Shown: positions 33,796 to 42,008 of the stretch, in pieces
Numbering within the stretch: the stretch's first letter is position 1
Layout: each line of letters begins with the position of its first letter
From: Desulfobacca acetoxidans DSM 11109
Lineage (GTDB): Bacteria; Desulfobacterota; Desulfobaccia; Desulfobaccales; Desulfobaccaceae
Assembly: GCF_000195295.1 (NCBI RefSeq)
Contig: NC_015388.1
Span: 434,001 to 498,000 of the forward strand
Direction: 5' to 3'
Length of the DNA: 64,000 nucleotides
The notes under the pieces: generated by a model
What the model saw: the letters and a program-made list of their open reading frames with translations, nothing else
Database searches by the model: none
Told to the model about the DNA's origin: nothing
Made by a program: the position numbers and the translations under genes

Positions 33796-35109
33796 ATGAG
33801 GATTTTATTGGTTCAGCCCACGACGTACTATTGGGGGAAAAAAGCTCTGCACAGTAAGACGCGTTGGCTGTTGGGTCTCACCCTGCCTTACATCGCCGGC
33901 CTGACACCTCGGCATGTGACCGTCGAAATAGCGGATGATCGCTTAGGGCCTATACCATTTCACCGACACTATGATCTGGTAGGCATTACCGCCACCTGCG
34001 CCACCGCCGACCGAGGATATGAGATTGCCCAGGAGTTTCGCCAGCGGGGTATTCCCGTAGTTATGGGCGGTTTCCACATAACCCTGCACCCGGAGGAGGC
34101 TCTGGAACATTGCGACGCGGTAGTGGTGGGAGAAGCAGAGTCTGTCTGGGAGCAGGTATTGGAAGACGCCCGTCTGAAGCGTTTAAAACCCCGCTATCAG
34201 GCCCAGGGCTTTCACGATATGGCGGGTCTGCCCCGACCCCGGGTAGAATTAATGAACTTACGCCGTTATCGGGTCAAGATCATCCCGACCCAGACCAGTC
34301 GTGGTTGTCCTTATCATTGCAGTTTTTGCGAAGTTCCCATTGTGTATGGCCATACCTATCGCCGGCGGCCGATCGGTGAGGTTCTGGATGAGATCAAAAC
34401 CTTGGTAAAAGTTACCAGCCTGCGGAGAATCTATTTTGTCGATGATAATCTTACCGGTCATCGAGATTACGCCAAAGAGTTGTTTAAGGGATTGCAGCCT
34501 CTCAATATTCACTGGAGCTGCCTGTGGACCATTAATACTTCAAGGGATGTGGAGCTACTGGATCTAGCCAAAAAAGCAGGCTGTTACCACATCAACATCG
34601 GCATCGAGAATGTCTGCCCCGAGAGTATTAACTCTATCGCCAAGGTACAAAACCCAGTGGAGGAGTATGAGTGGCTCTTAGCGCGATTGCGGGAGCGGGG
34701 GCTCTTTTATTCCCTGAATTTTATGTTCGGTTTGGACGGCGATACCATGGCGCTGTTCGACAAAACCCTGGAATTTGTCGAGCGCATCAAGGCCCCGATG
34801 GCCTTCTTCAATTCCATCACCCCCCGCAGAGGAACACCACTATGGGAGCAGCTCTCCCAAGAGGGTCGGGTACATAAACCGGAGGCGGAGAAGTATCTCG
34901 GCATGGTCTGCAATTTCCTGCCGAAACATATGACCCCGGAGCAATGTGAAGCCGGGGTGTGGCGGTGTTTTCAGCAGTTCTATTCCTATCCCTCGATCTT
35001 TCGGCGTCTGTTGGCGCCCCCAAACGGGTATATTTTTCAGGGATTGCCCAGCAATCTCTATTTTCATTTTGTGGTCAATAAGCGCATCGATCCGGTGGAT
35101 TTCTATTGA
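33796..35109 (+). CDS. B12-binding-domain radical SAM protein
   Basis: This 437-residue cobalamin-dependent radical SAM enzyme candidate has an N-terminal Rossmann-like B12 domain (residues 1-130, RILLVQPTTYYW ... DLVGITATCATADRGYE ... VVMGGFHITLHPEEAL) and a radical SAM barrel with C-x3-C-x2-C at 171/175/178 (TSRGCPYHCSFCEVPIVYG). The stretch IYFVDDNLTGHRDYAKELF resembles HpnP/HpnR and BchE relatives. The DxHxxG cobalamin motif is not visible, so cobalamin may bind base-off by other contacts. It is followed after 58 bp by the COG1900 and LarE genes on the same strand. Substrate is unknown: hopanoid, bacteriochlorophyll-like or sulfur-related methylation are all possible. Confidence 0.85.
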   Translation: MRILLVQPTTYYWGKKALHSKTRWLLGLTLPYIAGLTPRHVTVEIADDRLGPIPFHRHYDLVGITATCATADRGYEIAQEFRQRGIPVVMGGFHITLHPEEALEHCDAVVVGEAESVWEQVLEDARLKRLKPRYQAQGFHDMAGLPRPRVELMNLRRYRVKIIPTQTSRGCPYHCSFCEVPIVYGHTYRRRPIGEVLDEIKTLVKVTSLRRIYFVDDNLTGHRDYAKELFKGLQPLNIHWSCLWTINTSRDVELLDLAKKAGCYHINIGIENVCPESINSIAKVQNPVEEYEWLLARLRERGLFYSLNFMFGLDGDTMALFDKTLEFVERIKAPMAFFNSITPRRGTPLWEQLSQEGRVHKPEAEKYLGMVCNFLPKHMTPEQCEAGVWRCFQQFYSYPSIFRRLLAPPNGYIFQGLPSNLYFHFVVNKRIDPVDFY

Positions 35110-35167
35110 ACACCTCGAATTCCGGGATGAGGCCCCCCGTAATAACCCAGCCTGACAAGGAAAGGCC

Positions 35168-36388
35168 ATGGCAACACATCAAGTAAATAAAACGTATCGG
35201 GAAATTAATGAAAAAATCAAAAAAGGTCAGGCAGTGGTGGTGACGGCGGAAGAAATCATCGATATCGTGCGCCAGAAAGGGGAGGTGGCCGCCGCGCGGA
35301 CGGTTGATGTAGTCACCACCGGCACCTTCTCCCCCATGTGTTCTTCCGGTGTCCTGCTCAATATGGGCCACAGCCAGCCGCCGATAAGAATCTCGCAGTC
35401 CTGGATCAACCGGGTGCCCGCCTATTCCGGATTGGCCGCAGTTGATCTTTACCTGGGCGCCACCGAACCGACCATCGATGATCCCCTGAACAAAGTCTAT
35501 CCGGGGGAATTTAAATATGGCGGCGGGCATGTCATCCAAGACCTGGTAGCGGGCAAGAAAGTTCACCTACAGGCCGAGTCATACGGAACTGATTGTTATC
35601 CCCGCAAAAAGTGGGAGCGCGTCTTCACCCTGTCCGAACTGGTGAACGCCGTTCTCCTGAATCCCCGTAATGGCTATCAGAATTATAACTGTGCCGTGAA
35701 CGCTACCCAAAAAATTATCTATACCTATATGGGTCCGCTGCGCCCGAGGCTGGGTAATGCCAATTATTGCACCGCCGGCCAACTCAGTCCTTTGCTCAAT
35801 GATCCATATTATCTCACCATCGGCATCGGCACGCGTATCTTTTTAGGAGGGGGGGTGGGCTATGTCGCCTGGCCGGGCACCCAACATAATCCACAGGTTC
35901 CTCGGGCCCAAAACGGGGTGCCGATGAAACCGGCCGGCACCTTAATGGTTATGGGAGACCTCAAGCAGATGCACCCCCGATATCTGATAGGAGTCAGTCT
36001 TCTGGGCTATGGCTGCTCTCTGGCAGTAGGATTGGGCGTTCCCATTCCCCTGTTAAACGAGGAGATCGCCCGCTACTGCGCGGTTACGGATGAGGACATC
36101 CTGGTGCCGGTGGTGGATTATGGCGAGGACTATCCTCATGCCACCGGCCGGATAATCACCCACGTTACCTATGCCCAATTAAAACAGGGAGTTATCGAAG
36201 TTGAGGGTCATCAGATCAATACTGCACCGCTTACCAGTATGGTGCGTTCGCGGGAAATCGCCGCAACCTTGAAAAATTGGATTTTGGCGGGGGATTTCCT
36301 CCTCACCGAACCGGTGGAACTCCTGCCCTCCGTTCCCCGAATGGATTTCAGATCGCCTTCGGCGCTGGAAGGTGGGGAGATCTCCTGA
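35168..36388 (+). CDS. COG1900/DUF39 homocysteine biosynthesis protein (L-aspartate semialdehyde sulfurtransferase-like)
   Basis: In anaerobes, proteins of this family convert aspartate semialdehyde plus sulfide to homocysteine. The 406-residue protein has RTVDVVTTGTFSPMCSSGV, the family core DDPLNKVYPGEFKYGGGHVI, the catalytic cysteine Cys143 in ESYGTDCYPRKKWE, and TAGQLSPLLNDPYY. This is the single DUF39 domain without the C-terminal CBS or NIL-ferredoxin part, so an electron-donor partner would be separate. AAGGAAAGG precedes the ATG. Its stop codon overlaps the LarE-like gene. Confidence 0.9.
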   Translation: MATHQVNKTYREINEKIKKGQAVVVTAEEIIDIVRQKGEVAAARTVDVVTTGTFSPMCSSGVLLNMGHSQPPIRISQSWINRVPAYSGLAAVDLYLGATEPTIDDPLNKVYPGEFKYGGGHVIQDLVAGKKVHLQAESYGTDCYPRKKWERVFTLSELVNAVLLNPRNGYQNYNCAVNATQKIIYTYMGPLRPRLGNANYCTAGQLSPLLNDPYYLTIGIGTRIFLGGGVGYVAWPGTQHNPQVPRAQNGVPMKPAGTLMVMGDLKQMHPRYLIGVSLLGYGCSLAVGLGVPIPLLNEEIARYCAVTDEDILVPVVDYGEDYPHATGRIITHVTYAQLKQGVIEVEGHQINTAPLTSMVRSREIAATLKNWILAGDFLLTEPVELLPSVPRMDFRSPSALEGGEIS

Positions 36389-37206
36389 AACCAGATCATA
36401 GCCTGGCGCAGTCGCCGGATTTAGAACGCTTGCGAGCGCTGCTGCGCACCTGGCGCCGCGTGTTGGTTCTCTTTTCTGGCGGCATCGATTCTACCCTTCT
36501 CTTGAAGATAGTGGCCGATCTCTTTGGGGAAAACAGTGCCGCCCTTACCTTCGAGGGACCTCATCGGCCGACGGGAGAGACGTTAGAAGCCCGGAAAATA
36601 ACCCGGCTACTGGGCGTAAGACACCTCACAGAAGACTTCGATCCCTTTGGCCTGCCGGATTTCCGGGAAAACACCCCCGAACGCTGCTATGCCTGTAAGT
36701 GTGAAATGTACCGACGCGGTTGGGAAATCGCCTCCAAATTCGAAGCGGAGGTATTGTTAGACGGGACCAACCTGGATGATCTGAACGACACCCGTCCCGG
36801 TCTAAAAGCGGCGCAGGAGATGGGGGTACGAAGTCCATTCCTTAAGATCGGTTGGCGGAAAGCCGATATCCGCGAACTGAGTCGGGTTTGGCAACTGCCG
36901 GGCTGGGACCGTCCACCCCAGAGTTGTCTCGCCACCCGCTTTCCGGCCTACACCCATCTTCAGAGCCAGGATCTCCAAAAGGTGGACCAGGTTGAGACAT
37001 TCTTAGGGGATAAAGGGTTCGGTCCGGTTCGATGTCGGGTGCACGGCGACCTGGTACGACTGGAACTTCCACTCAAGCAGCGGTTCCGGTTGTTAGAGCC
37101 TGAAACCCTGACAGCCCTTAATCTGATGATCCGGGAGCAAGGCTGGCGCTATGCGACCCTCGATTTGCGGGGGTATCAGACCGGCAGCATGAATCTTAAA
37201 GAATAA
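36385..37206 (+). CDS. larE: LarE-like ATP-dependent sacrificial sulfur transferase
   Basis: This PP-loop ATP pyrophosphatase family protein adenylylates a substrate carboxylate and donates sulfur from a cysteine. Motifs are LFSGGIDSTLLLK (PP-loop), FDPFGLPDFRENTPERCYACK, LLDGTNLDDLNDTRPG, and PPQSCLATRFPAY, whose cysteine is the sulfur donor in LarE. No ATG, GTG or TTG exists at a plausible place; the frame runs back into COG1900. The best candidate is CTG at 36385, five bases after GGTGGGGAG and overlapping the upstream TGA (CTGA), giving 273 residues, close to known LarE. No lactate racemase genes (larA, larB, larC) are in the window, so the cofactor may be different. Confidence 0.85.
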   Translation: MKPDHSLAQSPDLERLRALLRTWRRVLVLFSGGIDSTLLLKIVADLFGENSAALTFEGPHRPTGETLEARKITRLLGVRHLTEDFDPFGLPDFRENTPERCYACKCEMYRRGWEIASKFEAEVLLDGTNLDDLNDTRPGLKAAQEMGVRSPFLKIGWRKADIRELSRVWQLPGWDRPPQSCLATRFPAYTHLQSQDLQKVDQVETFLGDKGFGPVRCRVHGDLVRLELPLKQRFRLLEPETLTALNLMIREQGWRYATLDLRGYQTGSMNLKE

Positions 37207-37212
37207 ACTCAT

Positions 37213-37330
37213 CTGCCGGCAGCACAGGCTTGCCAGCCTGACCCGGTTGAAAGGCACAAACCTTCAGGGCTGTGTTCATTACGGGTTCTTCATAATGCAG
37301 ACCCCTCGGTCTGCGCTGCCGATCTTTTTG
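37213..37330 (+). repeat. Multi-hairpin dispersed repeat after the LarE gene
   Basis: An outer stem CGGCAGC (37217-37223) / GCTGCCG (37315-37321) encloses a CAGGCT/AGCCTG hairpin (37225-37240) and a GCAGACC/GGTCTGC hairpin (37297-37314). It can fold as a closed multi-branched structure of about 105 nt. A second, diverged copy is at 33281-33415. Confidence 0.7.
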
Positions 37331-37378
37331 ATGGCTACCAGCCATTAAGCTCGGAACATATTTTCCCTGGGCATCAAC

Positions 37379-38893
37379 TCAAGCCTGGTTTTCCTCAGCG
37401 ATAACGCCTTCATAAACCCGGCCGGAAATAAAAAGGTCCACCAGATCATGGTCAAGTCTTCCCCTGTCTACCTCCTCTTTTAGAATCGCCAGGGATTTTT
37501 CAAGGTCATCGGCAGTGCGATAAGGCCGGTCCAGGGAGGTGAGGGCGTCGAAGATATCTGCAATGGCCAGGATGCGGGATTGATACGACAACTCAGAGGC
37601 AGTCAGTTGGAAGGGATATCCTGAACCGTTTAATCGTTCATGATGTGAGGCGGCCAATCGAGGCACCTGGGAAAGATGTTTGCGGAACGGAATCTTTTCC
37701 AAAATATGCAGGGTATGAAGGACGTGTTGCTGGATTTCGGCATATTCCCCCGGTGTCAGGTTGCCATGCTGAACTGACAGGGCCATCAGCTCTGGCGGGC
37801 TCAGCAACGGCTGCCGCAGGTTTTGGACTCCCGGCCCGGTCAGCCTGAGATGGCCAACATCGGGGTTCAAACTGATCGTTTTCTGGGCCAGGGCAATCAA
37901 ACGCCCCGCTGCCTCGGCCGGCAGGTGATTCGAACGGTTTAGCTGCTCTAAGAAGGCAAAGTCCTGCTCGAGTTCGGCCGCTTCTAGAGCACTTGCGGCC
38001 TGCATTCGGGCCAGATAAAATCGCCAGCGGATGACCTCCATCTGATCGGTGGTCAACTTTTGTTTCTTCTCTAACAGGGCGTCTCGGACGCCGATCTTAC
38101 CGATGTCATGCAGCCAGGCACTAAAACGCAGTTCCTCAAGCTCCAGCTCATTGAACGATACGGCGGCGAGAGGACCTTCCTGACAGTTGTTCACTGCGTG
38201 GGCAAGCGCCATAGAATAGGCTGCTACCCGGCGGGAATGCCCGGCGGTATGCGGACTGCGGGCATCAATCGCAGAGACCGAATAGATCATGAGGGCCTCA
38301 AAAAGCTCGCGTATCGCCGCCAGGAGGCGAACGTTATTGATTGCTACCGCCGCCTGGGAAGCCAGAGCCAATACCAGGCCCTCGTCTTCCGGGGAAAAGG
38401 ATAGAATCTGCCCCGAGTCGCTCAGAACGTTGACGAGTTGAATAACCCCGACTACTTCTCCCTGTTGGTCCCTGAGGGGTGCAGCTAACATTGACTTGGT
38501 AGTATATCCGTTCCGCCGATCGAAGGAGGAATCGAATCGATATGGTGGGTTGTCTGGAATTTGATAGACATCCTTCAGGTTGAGGGTTTTGCCGGTAAGA
38601 GCGACGTAGCCCGCGATACTTTTCTGGTTGATCGGGATTTCATGATATTTAAGACACCTCAAATCGCTGCCGAAACGCCGCGCCAAGGCCTCGTTTTGGG
38701 CCACTTCAAATTTCAGTTTATCCCTGTCGGTAAGATAAAGGCTTCCACCTTCCGCCGCAGTAAGACGGCGCAGTTCGGTGATAATCTTCGTCAAGAGGCG
38801 ATTCAGATCGGTTTCGCTGGTCAAGGCGATGCTAATCTCAATAAGCTTCTGTTTTTCTAACAGATATCTTTGGGGAGAACAGCTTCCCAGCAT
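37379..38893 (-). CDS. GAF-domain HD-GYP phosphodiesterase with an internal insertion
   Basis: This 504-residue cytosolic protein probably hydrolyses cyclic di-GMP. Residues 15-195 form a GAF sensor. The HD-GYP domain begins near 205, with AGHSRRVAAYS, the metal pair His262-Asp263 in LHDIGKIG, and HHERLNGSGYP at 417-427, and ADIFDALTSLDRPYR. Between the HD motif and the GYP part there is an extra segment of about 90 residues (roughly 286-376) not found in standard HD-GYP domains; the expected 'LTPxEY..IQQHV' segment comes after it. The ligand of the GAF domain is unknown. It is divergent from the thiouridylase-like gene. Confidence 0.88.
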   Translation of the reverse strand: MLGSCSPQRYLLEKQKLIEISIALTSETDLNRLLTKIITELRRLTAAEGGSLYLTDRDKLKFEVAQNEALARRFGSDLRCLKYHEIPINQKSIAGYVALTGKTLNLKDVYQIPDNPPYRFDSSFDRRNGYTTKSMLAAPLRDQQGEVVGVIQLVNVLSDSGQILSFSPEDEGLVLALASQAAVAINNVRLLAAIRELFEALMIYSVSAIDARSPHTAGHSRRVAAYSMALAHAVNNCQEGPLAAVSFNELELEELRFSAWLHDIGKIGVRDALLEKKQKLTTDQMEVIRWRFYLARMQAASALEAAELEQDFAFLEQLNRSNHLPAEAAGRLIALAQKTISLNPDVGHLRLTGPGVQNLRQPLLSPPELMALSVQHGNLTPGEYAEIQQHVLHTLHILEKIPFRKHLSQVPRLAASHHERLNGSGYPFQLTASELSYQSRILAIADIFDALTSLDRPYRTADDLEKSLAILKEEVDRGRLDHDLVDLFISGRVYEGVIAEENQA

Positions 38894-39100
38894 AGGAAGT
38901 TCCTCAGAGGCCCTTGCAAGAATTGACTTTTCTTCTGCCTGTCATATGTTACAAAGAAAATACGGTTTCGAGTTAATAAGAATAATCTCTACCGGCTGAA
39001 AGCCTGCGCTAGCGGCAGAAGTTATTCCGCAAATTAAATGGTGGGTGGTATCCGTTCGGAATTATTTATTCGGAACTCGAAACTATCGTCACCTTACAGC

Positions 39101-40087
39101 ATGATTATGAGACAAACAAGGGGATTAGGGTTATTTTCCGGCGGCTTGGACAGTATGTTGGCCGCCTTGGTGCTCCGTCAACAGGATATCGAGGTTACCG
39201 GTTTGGTCTTTGTCACTCCTTTTTTCGACGCCGTTCAAGCCGAAAAATCTGCTGCGGCGATCAGCCTGCCTTTAAGAATTGAGGATCTCACTGACCGTTT
39301 TCTGCCGCTCATCTTCGATCCGCCCCACGGTTTCGGCAGATGGATGAATCCTTGCATCGACTGCCACCTGCTGATGCTGCGAGCAGCGGGACAGATCATG
39401 GAAACAGAAGGATATGATTTTCTCTTTACCGGCGAGGTGTTGGGCCAGAGACCGTTCAGCCAGAATAAAGGCTCCTTGAATCTGATCGCCAAACAATCCG
39501 GTTATCCTGATCTCCTGGTGCGGCCGCTCAGCGCCCGTTTATTGAAGGAGACCAGGCCGGAGCGGGAACAACTCCTCGATCGGCAGCAGCTCCTCAATAT
39601 CAGCGGTCGCGGCCGTAAAAGGCAGATGGAACTGGCGACCCGGTTCGGACTTACCTCATACCCCGCCCCAGCCGGCGGCTGTCTGCTCGCCGATCCGAAG
39701 TATGCTGCCCGGTTGCAGGACTTGTTGCAGCATCAACCCCGGTTCGAACGCCGCGATTTAGAACTCTTGCAATGGGGACGCCATTTCCGGCTGTCTTCCG
39801 ACATCAAGCTGATTGTAGGCCGCGATCAGCGCGACAATCTGGCCATCGAACCCCTGGTCCGGCCAGAGGACGCAGTCATCAAGGTACAGCATTACCCCGG
39901 CCCCCTGGTGCTGTTGCCGTACTCATCGCCAAACGCAGACCTGAGGGTTGCCGCCGAAATCTGCGTGAGCTATAGCAATGCTCCTTTCGGGGAGGAGATC
40001 GCCGTAGCGGTCACCGGGCGTCCGGGCCAACAAATATTGATCAGCCGCCGCTGTCGGCGGGATGCTTTTCAAGGCTTGCTCATCTGA
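39101..40087 (+). CDS. PP-loop thiouridylase-like protein with C-terminal NFACT-R-type domain
   Basis: This ATP-pyrophosphatase-fold protein resembles MnmA/ThiI sulfur transferases: RGLGLFSGGLDSMLAALVL (PP-loop), NPCIDCHLLMLRAAG with a C-x2-C pair, TGEVLGQRPFSQ and YPAPAGGCLLADP. The last 100 residues (LQWGRHFRLSSDIKLIVGRDQRDN ...) look like an NFACT-R/DUF814 RNA-binding domain. That pairing is seen in several anaerobic deltaproteobacteria and fits a tRNA-modifying role. The chosen ATG at 39101 begins just before the PP-loop strand; an ATG at 39038 would add 21 low-complexity residues. No strong ribosome site is visible for either. Confidence 0.75.
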   Translation: MIMRQTRGLGLFSGGLDSMLAALVLRQQDIEVTGLVFVTPFFDAVQAEKSAAAISLPLRIEDLTDRFLPLIFDPPHGFGRWMNPCIDCHLLMLRAAGQIMETEGYDFLFTGEVLGQRPFSQNKGSLNLIAKQSGYPDLLVRPLSARLLKETRPEREQLLDRQQLLNISGRGRKRQMELATRFGLTSYPAPAGGCLLADPKYAARLQDLLQHQPRFERRDLELLQWGRHFRLSSDIKLIVGRDQRDNLAIEPLVRPEDAVIKVQHYPGPLVLLPYSSPNADLRVAAEICVSYSNAPFGEEIAVAVTGRPGQQILISRRCRRDAFQGLLI

Positions 40088-40089
40088 GG

Positions 40090-40707
40090 TCAGGGGGAAA
40101 CTTTCACCGCCAAGGCCAATCCGTCCTTTTCCGGCGAGTGCTCCGGCAGCCAGCAGAGCAGATTGACCGATCGCCAACGCCGGTCGGCTAGAAGTGCCTG
40201 GTTAAAATCCGCCGCCCCTTGAAAACCGGTGTTATCGACAACCAGTAAGCCTCCCGGCCGCAGCAGACGATGGCATTCCGTCAGGGCCGGAAGATAGCCT
40301 TCTTTATCGATATCCAGAAAAATCAGGTCAAAAGGACCGCTCATAGCAGCCATGAGCGATTGCGCCGGACCGACCCGGAGCTCAACCCGTTCGGCCAATC
40401 CGGCTCGGGCGATGTTATGGCGGGCCTGCTCCGCCATGGCCGCCTCGGCCTCCAGGGTTACCACCCTGCCGATCTCTTTTTCTACCGCCTGCGCCAGATG
40501 GATAGCAGAGTAGCCGGTGGCCGTGCCCAATTCCAGGATTTGCCGGGCGCCCACCACCCTGGCCAAAATAAAGAGCAGTTCGCCCACCACCGGCCCCACT
40601 ATGGGGATGCGCTCCTGTCTGGCCTCCTCCTCCAGGCTCCTGAGAAACTCAGATCTCGGCGGCACCAGGCCCCTAAAGTAATTCTCCAAATCTTCCGTCA
40701 TTGCCAT
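40090..40707 (-). CDS. O-methyltransferase (Methyltransf_3, caffeoyl-CoA/TrmR-like)
   Basis: This is a 205-residue class I SAM methyltransferase. The arrangement fits the family: IVGPVVGELLFILARVVGARQILELGTATGYSAIHLA (SAM motif I), RVVTLEAEAAMAEQARHNI (acidic loop), FDLIFLDIDKEGYLPALTE (metal Asp pair) and LLVVDNTGFQG. The substrate is unknown; TrmR-type proteins modify tRNA uridine-34, which is possible but unproven. It is convergent with the thiouridylase-like gene (ends 3 bp apart). Upstream there is no obvious ribosome site apart from GGAGGG before the ATG region at 40718-40724. Confidence 0.87.
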   Translation of the reverse strand: MAMTEDLENYFRGLVPPRSEFLRSLEEEARQERIPIVGPVVGELLFILARVVGARQILELGTATGYSAIHLAQAVEKEIGRVVTLEAEAAMAEQARHNIARAGLAERVELRVGPAQSLMAAMSGPFDLIFLDIDKEGYLPALTECHRLLRPGGLLVVDNTGFQGAADFNQALLADRRWRSVNLLCWLPEHSPEKDGLALAVKVSP

Positions 40708-40876
40708 AAGTTGGCCCTCCTGAGAAACCGTTCGACATCGAAGATAAGCATTTTGCTTTTCGAACCGGATTATCCTATAATATGGCTGTTAAGAGAAAAT
40801 TTCTGCTAAAGTAACATGAGGGAAAAGTGTCAGTAGGCACCTGATTTCAAAATACTTCCATTGATATAGCAAGTCC

Positions 40877-41835
40877 ATGCTTGATAGTCGAGAAATAGTC
40901 GATAAATTCGTTCTCTCGGAACATATAGTTATTCATCCCGGGGATTGTCTGGAGCTTTTAAGAAAGATTCCCGATAATTGCCTGCAACTCATTGTCACAT
41001 CCCCCCCCCATATAATATCGGTAAAGAGTATGAGAAGCGGCTCAAATTGGAAGCGTATCTTAATCAACAGACTATTGTTATAAGAGAATGCGTACGCTGT
41101 CTCTTCCCCCATGGTAGTATATGCTGGCAGGTAGGAAATTATGTCGAAAAGGGTTCAATAATACCATTAGACGCAGTCTTGTATCCAATCTTTACAAGAT
41201 TCGGTTTAAAAATGAGAAATCGGCTCATCTGGCACTTTGAATACGGCTTGCATTGCAGTCGCCGTTTTTCAGGGCGCTACGAAACGATTATCTGGTTCAC
41301 CAAAACAGATCAATATGTCTTTAACCTGGATTCGGTTAGAATTCCCCAAAAATACCCAGGGAAAAAATATTTTAAAGGGCCAAAAACCGGAAAATACTCC
41401 TGTAATCCTTTAGGAAAAAATCCTGGAGATTTATGGCCCGTTCCCAATGTCAAATCTAATCACGTTGAAAAAACCAAACATCCCTGTCAATTTCCCGTTG
41501 AATTGATTGAGAGGTTGGTTTTGTCAATGACAAATGAGGGAGATTGGGTACTTGATCCATTCCTCGGAACAGGTACTTCCATAATTTCTGCCATTCGCCA
41601 CCGGGGTCGGGGGGCCGGTGCTGAGATTGTACCTGAATACGTTGAAATAGCAAAACAGAGGATTAAGCAGGAGCTGGCTGGAACATTGAAAACTCGTCCA
41701 ATGGGCCGACCTATTTATAATCCTGAGGATGCCTGCGAGAGTCTGAAAATAACACCGTGGAAAAATCAACTTGCAGACATCCAATTAAAATTATTGGATA
41801 ATAAATCAAATTACTCCCCAAATGAAGATTATTGA
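40877..41835 (+). pseudogene. DNA methyltransferase (beta class, SPPY type) frameshifted in a poly-C tract
   Basis: This is a solitary N4-cytosine or N6-adenine DNA methyltransferase. Reading starts at ATG 40877 (IVIHPGDCLELLRKIPDNCLQLIVTSPP) and continues in a different frame from about 40998 (PPYNIGKEYEKR ... WQVGNYVEKG ... KTKHPCQFPVELIERL ... DPFLGTGTSIISAI), so motif IV (TSPPYNIGK) precedes motif I (DPFLGTGT), the beta arrangement. The switch falls on nine cytosines at 41001-41009, inside the catalytic motif; seven would restore the canonical S-P-P-Y. The region is visibly more AT-rich than its neighbours, suggesting transfer. No restriction enzyme is nearby. It may be a pseudogene, a phase-variable gene or a sequencing error. 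Confidence 0.8.
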
Positions 41836-42008
41836 GATTTATTCCCAATCGGCAAAACATGAAGTATAAAAATCCTTGCCCGGTTTGTGTTAGGGTGCGA
41901 TCCTGCCGATATATCGGCAACAGATTATCAATCTCTTCATGAGCGATCCGAGCTGGCATTATCATCTTTTAGGAACCAGCTCATGAAAATGCGCCGCGCC
42001 GGAGTGAT

